NCBI GenBank assembly: GCA_001898645.1
Contig: MKUQ01000054.1
Coordinates: forward strand, 40,421-104,420
DNA length: 64,000 nucleotides
Origin: Burkholderiales bacterium 70-64
GTDB taxonomy: Bacteria; Pseudomonadota; Gammaproteobacteria; Burkholderiales; Burkholderiaceae_E
Reading direction: 5' to 3'
Part shown: positions 35,620 through 43,865 of the stretch, piece by piece
Numbering within the stretch: position 1 is the stretch's first letter
Layout: each line of letters begins with the position of its first letter
The notes under the pieces: generated by a model
The model's database searches: none
The model's input: only the letters and a program-made list of their open reading frames with translations
Told to the model about the DNA's origin: nothing
Program-made: the position numbers and the translations under genes

Positions 35620-36832
35620 AGCTGCGCCTGCCCTTCGAGTGGCTGGTGGCGCTGCGCTACCTGCGCGAAGGGCGCATGCAGACGGTGCTGATCCTCTCCG
35701 GGGTGGTGGGCGGGGTGGCGGTGATCGTCTTCCTCACCCAGCTGATCACGCAGCTGCAGGCGGCGATCATCGAGCGCACGCTGGGCAGCCAGGCGCACAT
35801 CGTCGTGCGCCCTCCCGAGGAGGTGGCGCGGCGTTCGCTGCCGCCGCAATCCACCGCGGCCATCGTGCAGCCGCGCAGCCAGCGCCTGCGCTCGGTCGAC
35901 CAGTGGGAGGCGGTGCTCGGCCTGGCCGCCGACACGCCCGGCGTGGTGGCGGTGTCGCCGGTGGTCTCGGGGGCCGGCTTCGCGCTGCGCGGCACGGCCA
36001 ACCAGGCCATCGCGCTGACCGGCATCGACACCGAGCGCTATCGCCGCGTGGTGCACGTCGACCGCTACCTGGTGGCCGGCCGCTTCGCGGTCGGCGGCCC
36101 CGACACCGTGATCGGCGTCGAGCTGGCGAAGGATCTCGGCGTGACCGTGGGCGACCGCATCCGCGTGCTGACCGCCGAGGGCCGCGACGAGCTCCTCACC
36201 ATCGTCGGCCTGTTCGACATCGGCAATCGCGACCTGAACCGGCGCTGGGTGTTCGTCGGCATCAAGCTGGCGCAGTCGCTGCTCGACCTGCCCGGAGGCG
36301 TGTCCAACCTCGACATCGTGGTCGACGACATCTTCGGCGCCGACGCGGTGGCCGACCGGCTGCGCGTGCAGACCGGGCTGCAGGTCGACAGCTGGATGCA
36401 GACCAATGCCCAGCTGCTCTCGGCGCTGCGCAACCAGAGCGTCTCGAACGGATTGATCCGCGCCTTCGTGGTCGCCATCGTCGCCGTCGGCATCGCCAGC
36501 GTGCTGGTGGTGTCGGTGGTGCAGAAGCAGCGCGAGATCGGCATCCTGCGTGCGATGGGCGCGAGCCCCGGGCGGGTGATGACGGTGTTCCTGCTCCAGG
36601 GCGGGCTGTACGGCCTGGTCGGCTCGGGGCTCGGCGTCGCGCTGGCCATCGGCCTGCTGCACTTCTTCGCGCGCGTCTATCGCAACGCCGACGGCTCGCC
36701 GCTGTTCGCCCCCGAGATCGACTCCGGCATCGCACTGGGCGCGTGCGGCGTGGCGCTGCTGGTGGGCCTGGCGTCCGCCCTGCTGCCCGCGCGGCGGGCC
36801 GCGCGCATGGACCCCGTGCAGGCGATCAGGAC

Positions 36833-36836
<4 letters not shown>
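35616..36836 (+). CDS. ABC transporter permease, MacB/FtsX-like
   Basis: 406 aa, GTG start overlapping the adaptor stop (GTGA). One N-terminal TM helix (residues 20-45), a large periplasmic domain (MacB-PCD type, about 46-280), then three C-terminal TMs forming the FtsX domain ([20 protein letters not shown], then [17 protein letters not shown], then the last two helices). These mechanotransmission permeases extrude substrates or lipoproteins using the separate ATPase. Overlaps the ATPase gene by 4 bp. Confidence 0.9.
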
Positions 36837-37525
<689 letters not shown>

Positions 37526-37684
37526 TGGGGAGAGGGCGGAGCGCCGCCCGGACTCCCCGAGGCTGCATCGCCCCTGGGGTTTCATCGCGCGCCGGCAGCG
37601 GCCCCGACTAGAATCGGAGACGACCCGCGCGGGTGGCCGCGGTCCGGGTCGGAAGCATCACGGGGTCACCAGGGGGCTGTGCCC

Positions 37685-37921
37685 ATGGCATCGAGCGAAT
37701 CCGATCTCGCCGCGGCGATCCGCGACGCCTGCACCAGGGCGGCGGTCGAGGCCTACGAGGACGCGGGCATGCAGGGCCTGTGCGCCGAGGGCCGCTTCGA
37801 GGCGGCGATCGGGGCGATCGAGCGCATCGACCTGGCGGCGATCGTTGCCGCCGCGATGCATGCGGTAAGCGCCGCGGATGACCGGGCGGCGTCCGCCGCC
37901 GCACCGGCGCCGCACCGCTGA
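37685..37921 (+). CDS. Small conserved hypothetical protein
   Basis: 78 aa. The core RDACTRAAVEAYEDAGMQGLCAEGRFEAAIGAIERIDL resembles small helical proteins found in Burkholderiales; I do not know a function. Cytoplasmic, mainly helical, acidic. AGGGGG lies about 10 nt before the ATG and a TAGAAT box at 37609-37614 could be its -10. The stop is followed directly by a copy of the family 1 repeat motif. Confidence 0.7.
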   Translation: MASSESDLAAAIRDACTRAAVEAYEDAGMQGLCAEGRFEAAIGAIERIDLAAIVAAAMHAVSAADDRAASAAAPAPHR

Positions 37922-37922
37922 T

Positions 37923-37949
37923 CAGGGCCTGTTCACACTCCGATCGTCG
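37923..37949 (+). repeat. Stop-codon-linked motif (family 1) after the small hypothetical gene
   Basis: cagggcctgttcacactc then cgatcgtcg, directly after TGA (37919-37921). It shares GGGCCTGTTCAC and CGATCG with the ends of the 9381-9645 element. It lies between convergent genes (argF ends at 38001). Confidence 0.65.
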
Positions 37950-38000
37950 TGCATCGCCGCCGCCGGCGGTCCGGCGTCGGGACCGGGCCCGACGCCGGGG

Positions 38001-38921
38001 TCAGTCCTCGATGCGTCCGAGCAGCAGGTACTCCATCAGGGCCTTCTGGGCGTGGAGCCGGTTCTCGGCCTCGTCCCATACCACCGACTGCGGACCGTCG
38101 ATCACCTCGGCGGTGACCTCCTCGCCGCGGTGCGCCGGCAGGCAGTGCATGAACAGCGCCTCGGGGCGCGCCACGCGCATCATCTCGGCGTCGACGCACC
38201 AGTCGGCGAAGGCCTTGCGGCGCTCCTCGTTCTCGGCCTCGAAGCCCATGCTGGTCCAGACGTCGGTGGTGACCAGGTCGGCGCCGGCGCACGCCCGCAT
38301 CGGGTCGGCGAACTGCTCGAAGTGGGCGGTGCCGAACAGGCCGGCCCGTTCGTGCTCGACCTCGTAGCCGGGCGGCGTCGAGACGTGCACGTTGAAGTCG
38401 AGCACCTCCGCGGCCTGCAGCCAGGTGTTGCACACGTTGTTGGAATCGCCGATCCAGGCCACGGTCTTGCCGGCGATCGGGCCGCGATGCTCGATGAAGG
38501 TGAAGATGTCGGCCAGGATCTGGCACGGGTGGTATTCGTTGGTGAGCCCGTTGATCACCGGCACGCGCGAGTTCGCGGCGAAGCGCTCGACCACCTCCTG
38601 CTCGAAGGTGCGGATCATCACGACGTCGCACATGCGCGAGATCACCTGCGCGGCGTCCTCGACCGGCTCGCCGCGGCCGAGCTGCGAGTCGCGCGTGTTC
38701 AGGTAGATGGCCGCGCCGCCGAGCTGCTGCATGCCGGCCTCGAACGACAGGCGCGTGCGCGTGCTCGCCTTCTCGAAGATCATCACCATGGTCCGGTCGG
38801 ACAGCGGATGATGTTTCTCGTAGCGCTTGAAGCGTTCCTTGATGATGCGGGTGCGCACGAAGAGGTAGTCGAGCTCGCTGCGCGCGAGATCGCGGAACTG
38901 CAGGAAGTGCTTTTGGCTCAT
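38001..38921 (-). CDS. argF: Ornithine carbamoyltransferase
   Basis: 306 aa. Makes citrulline from ornithine and carbamoyl phosphate. Carbamoyl-phosphate site EKASTRTRLSFE near residue 50, HPCQ in NEYHPCQILAD near 130, ornithine-side DSNNVCNTW near 155, and catalytic FMHCLPAHRGEEV near 262. 29 bp downstream of argD on the same strand; an arginine biosynthesis pair. Confidence 0.96.
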   Translation of the reverse strand: MSQKHFLQFRDLARSELDYLFVRTRIIKERFKRYEKHHPLSDRTMVMIFEKASTRTRLSFEAGMQQLGGAAIYLNTRDSQLGRGEPVEDAAQVISRMCDVVMIRTFEQEVVERFAANSRVPVINGLTNEYHPCQILADIFTFIEHRGPIAGKTVAWIGDSNNVCNTWLQAAEVLDFNVHVSTPPGYEVEHERAGLFGTAHFEQFADPMRACAGADLVTTDVWTSMGFEAENEERRKAFADWCVDAEMMRVARPEALFMHCLPAHRGEEVTAEVIDGPQSVVWDEAENRLHAQKALMEYLLLGRIED

Positions 38922-38950
38922 GGCGTGAGGCGCGCGACGGCGGTGCGCGC

Positions 38951-40150
38951 TCAGGCGGCGCGCGAGCCGCCTTCGGCGAGGAAGCTCCGGATGATGGGCG
39001 CGAGCGTGCCGACCAGCAGGTCGGCGTGCGCGTCGGTGAAGATGAGCGGCGGCAGCAGCCGGATGACGCGATCGGCGGTGACGTTGACCACCAGCCCGGC
39101 CGCGAGCGCCTGCTGCACGATCGCCCCGCAGGGGCGGTCGAGCTCGATGCCGATCATGAGCCCCTGGCCGCGCACCTCGACGAAGCCCGGCGTGCCGGCC
39201 AGCGCGCGCTCGAATCCCGCGGCGATCGCCGCGCCGACGCGCGCGGCGTTCTCGAGCAGGTTCTCGCGCTCCATCACCTCGAGGGTGACCAGGCCCGCGC
39301 GCATGGCGAGCGGATTGCCGCCGAAGGTGGTGCCGTGGTTGCCCGGCTGGAACACCTCGGCGGCCGCGCCGCGCGCCACCACGGCGCCGACCGGCACGCC
39401 CGAGGACAGCCCCTTGGCGAGCGGCATCACGTCAGGGACGATGCCGGCCCACTGGTGGGCGAACCATTTGCCGGTGCGCCCGGTGCCGCACTGCACCTCG
39501 TCGATCATCAACAGCCAGCCGCGCTCGTCGCACAGCCGGCGCACCGCCTGCAGGTACTCAATGCGCGCCGGCTGGATGCCGCCCTCGCCCTGGATCGCCT
39601 CGAGGAACACCGCCGCCACATTGGGCCGCTCGGCGGCCACGCGCTCGAGGGCGCCGGCATCGTTGAGCGGCACGCGCACGAAGCCCTCGACGAGCGGCTC
39701 GAAGCCCTTCTGCACCTTCTCGCTGCCGGTGGCCGACAGCGTGGCGATCGAGCGGCCGTGGAAGGCGCGCTCGTAGACCACGATCTCCGGGCGCTCGATG
39801 CCGCGCTGGTGGCCGTACTTGCGCGCGATCTTCAGCGCCGCCTCGTTGGCTTCCAGGCCGCTGTTGCAGAAGAACACGTTGGTCATGCCCGAGAGCTCGA
39901 CCAGCTTCGCGCCGAGCCGGGTCTGCAGCGGTATCTCGAACAGGTTCGAGCTGTGGATGATGCGCGCCACCTGCTCGCGCAGCGCCGCCACCAGCGCCGG
40001 ATGCGCGTGGCCCAGCGTGTTGACTGCGATGCCGGCCAGGCAGTCGAGGTAGCGGCGACCCTCGGTGTCGTACAGCCAGGCGCCCTCGCCGTGGCTGAAC
40101 GCCACCGGCTGCCGGGCATAGGTGTTCATGAGAGGCTGGGTGGCGGCCAT
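38951..40150 (-). CDS. argD: Acetylornithine aminotransferase
   Basis: 399 aa class-III PLP aminotransferase. Seen: MNTYARQPVAFSHGEGAWLYD near the start, FFCNSGLEANEAALKIARKYG near residue 100, DEVQCGTGRTGKW near 220, PLP lysine in MPLAKGLSSGVPVGA near 250, HGTTFGGNPLA near 275. Start MAATQPLMNTYARQP was chosen since the upstream in-frame extension covers the promoter. Transcribed with argF. Confidence 0.94.
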   Translation of the reverse strand: MAATQPLMNTYARQPVAFSHGEGAWLYDTEGRRYLDCLAGIAVNTLGHAHPALVAALREQVARIIHSSNLFEIPLQTRLGAKLVELSGMTNVFFCNSGLEANEAALKIARKYGHQRGIERPEIVVYERAFHGRSIATLSATGSEKVQKGFEPLVEGFVRVPLNDAGALERVAAERPNVAAVFLEAIQGEGGIQPARIEYLQAVRRLCDERGWLLMIDEVQCGTGRTGKWFAHQWAGIVPDVMPLAKGLSSGVPVGAVVARGAAAEVFQPGNHGTTFGGNPLAMRAGLVTLEVMERENLLENAARVGAAIAAGFERALAGTPGFVEVRGQGLMIGIELDRPCGAIVQQALAAGLVVNVTADRVIRLLPPLIFTDAHADLLVGTLAPIIRSFLAEGGSRAA

Positions 40151-40220
40151 CGGCAGGGGTTCCGGGTGGGAGCGCCGGCAGCGGCCGGCGCGCAGCTCGA
40201 GGATGTGGCTAAAGGCTTGA

Positions 40221-40249
40221 ATTGTAGGGGAAAGTGTCGCGGCGGCCAA
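40221..40249 (-). promoter_or_regulatory. Candidate argD-argF promoter
   Basis: Minus strand TTGGCC (40244-40249), 17-bp spacer, TACAAT (40221-40226), about 70 bp upstream of the argD ATG. A TATAAT on the plus strand (40262-40267) may serve the divergent DUF3579 gene, though its -35 is poor. Confidence 0.55.
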
Positions 40250-40298
40250 CGACGGCCGCGCTATAATCGCACCTTCGCCCGCCGTCCGGCGACGCGCC

Positions 40299-40607
40299 AT
40301 GATCGATCCGCCCGTCGTCAAGTCCTTCGTGATCCTCGGCCTGACCCGTAGCGGGCGCGTGTTCCGGCCGAGCGACTGGGCCGAGCGCCTGTGCGGCGTG
40401 CTGGCAGCCTTCCGCCCGCCCGCCAGCGGCGCTGCCGCGACGCAGAGCTGGTCGCCGTACGCGGTGCCGGGCCTGCACGAGGGCGTGCGCTGCGTGTCGA
40501 TCGATGCGCGTCTGCACGATCTCGAGCCGCTCGCCTACCGGTTCGCCGCGAGCTTCGCGGCCGACAACGACCTGCAAATAGCCCCGCCGGACGAAGAGCC
40601 CCGGTGA
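40299..40607 (+). CDS. DUF3579-family protein
   Basis: 102 aa. KSFVILGLTRSGRVFRPSDWAERLCGVLAAF and SPYAVPGLHEGVRCVSIDARLHDLEPLAYRFAASFAADNDLQI match the small betaproteobacterial DUF3579 family, of unknown function. Cytoplasmic, no membrane segments. Divergent from argD. TATAAT at 40262-40267. Confidence 0.85.
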   Translation: MIDPPVVKSFVILGLTRSGRVFRPSDWAERLCGVLAAFRPPASGAAATQSWSPYAVPGLHEGVRCVSIDARLHDLEPLAYRFAASFAADNDLQIAPPDEEPR

Positions 40608-40758
40608 TGGCGCTTGCAATGATGTGAGTCAAGATGAACAACCTACGCTAAGTAACGGGCTAGGCTAGGCTTTTTTGCAACGCTGTGCTTGTCGAAAGGT
40701 GCTTGGTCGTGGTAAGAATCGACGCCGGGAGACGATCGCGCCCGGGAGAAATCGAACG

Positions 40759-41589
40759 ATGAGCGAGGTGGGTGATATCCGACCCGAATTCCGGGTAGCC
40801 GTGTTCGGGCTCGCGACCAGGTTCCAGCGGTTGCTCGAGGTCGTTCTGCGCCACGCGCGCCACAACCGCTACCGCTTCTGCCTGTCGACCACGCGAGGAC
40901 CGGGCGAGTTCGACATCGCGCTGGTCGACATGACCGTGGCCGGCGGCCCCGAGGTGGCCCAGACGCTCGGCCACGTGCTCGAGAAGGAAGCGGTGCTCAA
41001 GGTCGGCCGGCGCACCGATCCGGATCGCCCGCGCGACGACCTGCTGCAGAACAGTTTCGTGTCCCAGGTGCTGTTCGCGCTCAATCGCGTGGTCGACGGG
41101 AAGCTGAGCCGCCGTCGCGAGGCGGAGGTGGCCGCGGCGGTCGCTTCCGGGATGGTGATCGCCGAGCAGGGCGAGCGGCGGCGTCCGCGCGCGCTGGTCG
41201 TCGACGACAGCCCGACCGTGCGCCGGCAGGTGTCGCTGGCGCTGCATCAGATCGGGGTCGACAGCGAGTCGGTGGCGAGCGCGCAGGAGGCGCTCGACGT
41301 GCTCGCGATGCGGCGCTACGAGATGGTGCTGGCCGACGTCGTGATGCCGGACATGGACGGCTACCGGCTCACGCGCGCGATCAAGCGCAACCGGGCGCTG
41401 CGCGGCATGCCGGTGATCCTGCTCACCAGCCGCTCATCGCCGTTCGACCTGGCGCGCGGCGCACTGGCCGGCTGCAACAGCTACCTGGTCAAGCCGGTCT
41501 CGATGCAGTCGCTGCGCGAGACGGTGGTGCGCCACCTGAGGAAGATCGCCCAGCGCCGGCGCACCGAGCGCGACTACAGCTACGCCTGA
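40759..41589 (+). CDS. Response regulator with degenerate N-terminal domain and C-terminal CheY-like receiver
   Basis: 276 aa from MSEVGDIRPEF (the in-frame upstream ATG is not supported by an RBS). Receiver at about residues 155-270: VVDDSPTVRRQV, phosphoacceptor in MVLADVVMPDMDGYRL, LTSRSSP, YLVKPVS. The N-terminal 125 residues (FRVAVFGLATRFQRLLEVVL ... FDIALVDMTVAGG) look like a second, eroded receiver or related Rossmann-like unit. No output domain or nearby kinase, so the partner is unknown; similar one-receiver proteins act in type IV pilus or chemosensory circuits. Confidence 0.85.
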   Translation: MSEVGDIRPEFRVAVFGLATRFQRLLEVVLRHARHNRYRFCLSTTRGPGEFDIALVDMTVAGGPEVAQTLGHVLEKEAVLKVGRRTDPDRPRDDLLQNSFVSQVLFALNRVVDGKLSRRREAEVAAAVASGMVIAEQGERRRPRALVVDDSPTVRRQVSLALHQIGVDSESVASAQEALDVLAMRRYEMVLADVVMPDMDGYRLTRAIKRNRALRGMPVILLTSRSSPFDLARGALAGCNSYLVKPVSMQSLRETVVRHLRKIAQRRRTERDYSYA

Positions 41590-41618
41590 ACGGGCGGGTA
41601 CGCCGCTCTGAGCTGTTC

Positions 41619-42182
41619 TCAGGCCTTCACGCGGCTGCGATACTCGTCGGTGCGCGTGTCGATCTCGATGAGATCGCCGATCTCGACGAAGGCCGGCACC
41701 GCGATCTCGTGCCCGGTGGGCTTGATGCGCGCCGGCTTCATGACCTTGCCCGAGGTGTCGCCCTTGACCGCCGGCTCGGTGTACTCGACCTCGCGCACCA
41801 CGCTGTTGTCCATCTCGACCGAGATCGCGCGGCCTTCGTAGAACGTGACCTGGCAGGGCATGCCGGCATCGAGGTACTTGAGCATGTCGCCCATGCTCTC
41901 GGCCTCGATCTCGTACTGGTGGTACTCGCTGTCCATGAACACGTACATCGGATCGGCGAAGTACGAATAGGTGACTTCCTTCTTGTCGAGCACCAGCACT
42001 TCGAACTTCTCGTCGGCCCGGTAGACCGATTCGGTGGCCGTGCCGCTGAGCAGGTTCTTCAGCTTGAGCTTCATCACCGATGCATTGCGGCCGGATTTGC
42101 TGAACTCGGCCTTCTGGATGACCATCGGGTCCTTGCCTATCATCACCACGTTGCCGGTGCGCAGTTCCTGGGCGATTTTCAT
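41619..42182 (-). CDS. efp: Elongation factor P (Arg32 type)
   Basis: 187 aa. Relieves ribosome stalling at polyproline. The domain I loop reads SKSGRNAS with arginine at residue 32 instead of the lysine of E. coli EF-P; Arg32 is the rhamnosylation site of EarP-type EF-P, and earP is the next gene upstream. TATAAT on the minus strand (42224-42229) 42 bp before the ATG, overlapping the earP stop, suggests its own promoter. Confidence 0.96.
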   Translation of the reverse strand: MKIAQELRTGNVVMIGKDPMVIQKAEFSKSGRNASVMKLKLKNLLSGTATESVYRADEKFEVLVLDKKEVTYSYFADPMYVFMDSEYHQYEIEAESMGDMLKYLDAGMPCQVTFYEGRAISVEMDNSVVREVEYTEPAVKGDTSGKVMKPARIKPTGHEIAVPAFVEIGDLIEIDTRTDEYRSRVKA

Positions 42183-42223
42183 GACGCGTGCTGCCTGTCG
42201 GTACGTTTCGAATCAAGCTTTCC

Positions 42224-42229
42224 ATTATA
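42224..42229 (-). promoter_or_regulatory. Candidate -10 box of efp, overlapping the earP stop codon
   Basis: Perfect TATAAT on the minus strand; its TAA is the earP stop. The -35 region (ggtcga around 42247) is weak. Confidence 0.45.
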
Positions 42230-43454
42230 GCCGGTCGCGACAGAATTCGACCAGGTGCGTCACCAGATCGGTCTGCGCTGCCAGGCGCGCGGACCACGCC
42301 CGGTAGGCCGGCGCGAGCGCATCGAGTTGTTCCGCGAAGGCCGGCCATGCCGCATCGAGGTCCCCGGCGTTGCTCCAGGCGCGCATCGCCGCCGCCGCCA
42401 GCGGGCCGGCGTCCAGGCGCGCCAGGAAGGCGTCGAGCTTGACGAGATGCGCGTCGTCGCGCTGCACGTAGGGCTGCCATATGAACGGGCGCGCGGCCCA
42501 GTGGGCGCGGATCCACGAGTCTTCGCCGCGCACGAAATTCAGGTCGGCGCTCCACAGCAGCCGGTCGTAGTCGTCGTGGTCCAGGAACGGGATGCGCTGC
42601 AGGCACAGGCGTCCGTGCTGTACGGGTTGCCCGGTGCGCGGCACGGTGCCGAAGGCCGCGGCGATGGCCGCCTCGGCCACGGTCTCGGGCACCAGCACGC
42701 GCAGCGGCTGCGCGCCCGCCGCCGCCAGCGCGAACCAGCGCCCGAGCGGCGCCTCGGGATAGCAAAACAGCGTGACCAGCCGCTCCTGGGCCGCGAGCTC
42801 GATGCCGAGCCTGGTAAGCCATTGCCGCTGTTCGGGAGAGCCGACGAAGGCGTCGCGGCGCGCCAGCAGGTCGCGCTCGCGCAGCAGGCCTCCGGTGCGC
42901 TCGCCGAAGCCGGGGTAGAAGAAGTGCTCGATGGCGCCGTCGGCGGGCCGCACCGAGCGCAGGCCGTGACAGCCGTCCACCCACGACTCGGCGCTCAGGT
43001 ATTCGAGGTGGATCCACAGCGGACGGCGGGCGCCGCCGGCGAGCGACGCGCGCAGCGCCGGCGGCGGCTCGCAGCCGAAGGCGCTGATCAGGACGTCGTC
43101 GTCGGGGTCGCCGCCGAATGCATCGGAGCGAGCCACGTCGGGGCGGGGGCTGCCGCTCTCCGCCGCATCCAGGCCGCCCGCGCTGCCCGCGCCGGATGCG
43201 TCGGTTGCGCCGACCGCCTCGGCGGGCCAGCTTTCGATGCGCACGCCGGCGTCCGGCCGCGCGCCGAAGCGCGCCAGCAGCTCCGGGCGGTCGATGGTGA
43301 GGCGGACCTGCCAGCCGGCCTGTGCGACGAGCTGGCACGCGAGCCGCCAGCACACGCCGGCGTCGCCGTAGTTGTCGACGACGCGGCACAGGATGTGGGC
43401 ACGCAGCGCCGGTTGATCGCGGTCCGGCCGCGGGCTCGCGCAGGTCGGCTTCAA
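42225..43454 (-). CDS. earP: EF-P arginine-32 rhamnosyltransferase
   Basis: 409 aa. GT-B enzyme (GT104) that adds rhamnose from dTDP-rhamnose to Arg32 of EF-P. N-terminal signature ILCRVVDNYGDAGVCWRLACQL near residue 25, FGCEPPPALRAS, WIHLEYLSAESWV, FFYPGFGERTGGL, and C-terminal LNFVRGEDSWIRAHWAARPFIWQPY, all family hallmarks. No ATG is available near the conserved start; a TTG at 43454, preceded by AGGAG and 13 nt after the KTSC gene stop, is the best candidate. There is an Ala/Gly/Asp-rich insertion at about residues 85-125. Confidence 0.92.
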   Translation of the reverse strand: MKPTCASPRPDRDQPALRAHILCRVVDNYGDAGVCWRLACQLVAQAGWQVRLTIDRPELLARFGARPDAGVRIESWPAEAVGATDASGAGSAGGLDAAESGSPRPDVARSDAFGGDPDDDVLISAFGCEPPPALRASLAGGARRPLWIHLEYLSAESWVDGCHGLRSVRPADGAIEHFFYPGFGERTGGLLRERDLLARRDAFVGSPEQRQWLTRLGIELAAQERLVTLFCYPEAPLGRWFALAAAGAQPLRVLVPETVAEAAIAAAFGTVPRTGQPVQHGRLCLQRIPFLDHDDYDRLLWSADLNFVRGEDSWIRAHWAARPFIWQPYVQRDDAHLVKLDAFLARLDAGPLAAAAMRAWSNAGDLDAAWPAFAEQLDALAPAYRAWSARLAAQTDLVTHLVEFCRDRL

Positions 43455-43470
43455 CTCCGGCAGGCTCCTA
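43444..43470 (-). repeat. REP-like motif (family 2) starting at the KTSC gene stop
   Basis: Minus strand: TAG stop followed by GAGCCTGCCGGAGTTGAAGC. If the earP TTG start is right, the motif also supplies that start codon. Confidence 0.5.
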
Positions 43471-43746
43471 CTCCTGGTCGCGCGCGGGACCGAACAGCGA
43501 GTCCAGCCGCGAGCGCGCATCGCCCCCGGTGCCGGCGCGCGCCTGCTCGACCGCGTATTCCTCCTCGATGCGGTCGGCATAGAAGGAGGCGGGGTTGGGC
43601 GAGGCGATGAAGCGGCGCCACACCTCGGCCGGCACGGCCTTGAAGATGCGCCGCTGGCCGTCGACGAAGTCGATCTCCAGGCGCTGCTCGTGCGCGTCGT
43701 AGCCGGCTGCCTTCAGCCTGCCTCCGTGCAGCGTGCGTCGTTCCAT
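43468..43746 (-). CDS. KTSC-domain small protein
   Basis: 92 aa. RRTLHGGRLKAAGYDAHEQRLEIDFVDGQRRIFKAVPAEVWRRFIASPNPASFYADRIEEEY fits the KTSC domain (named from lysyl-tRNA synthetase C-terminal-like small proteins), of unknown function; some occur near RNA- or translation-related genes, as here next to earP/efp. The start MERRTLHGG lies after an SD-like GGAGGGCGACC. The TAG stop is the beginning of a repeat motif. Confidence 0.78.
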   Translation of the reverse strand: MERRTLHGGRLKAAGYDAHEQRLEIDFVDGQRRIFKAVPAEVWRRFIASPNPASFYADRIEEEYAVEQARAGTGGDARSRLDSLFGPARDQE

Positions 43747-43865
43747 GGTCGCCCTCCGGAAATGGATGCGCTGCGATCTTGCCAGATCCCCCGGCTGCTC
43801 CCTCGTGCGCTGTTCGACCCGCGACGCGTGCCGAGGCCTGCGCGAGCAAAGGCGCGGACCGCACT

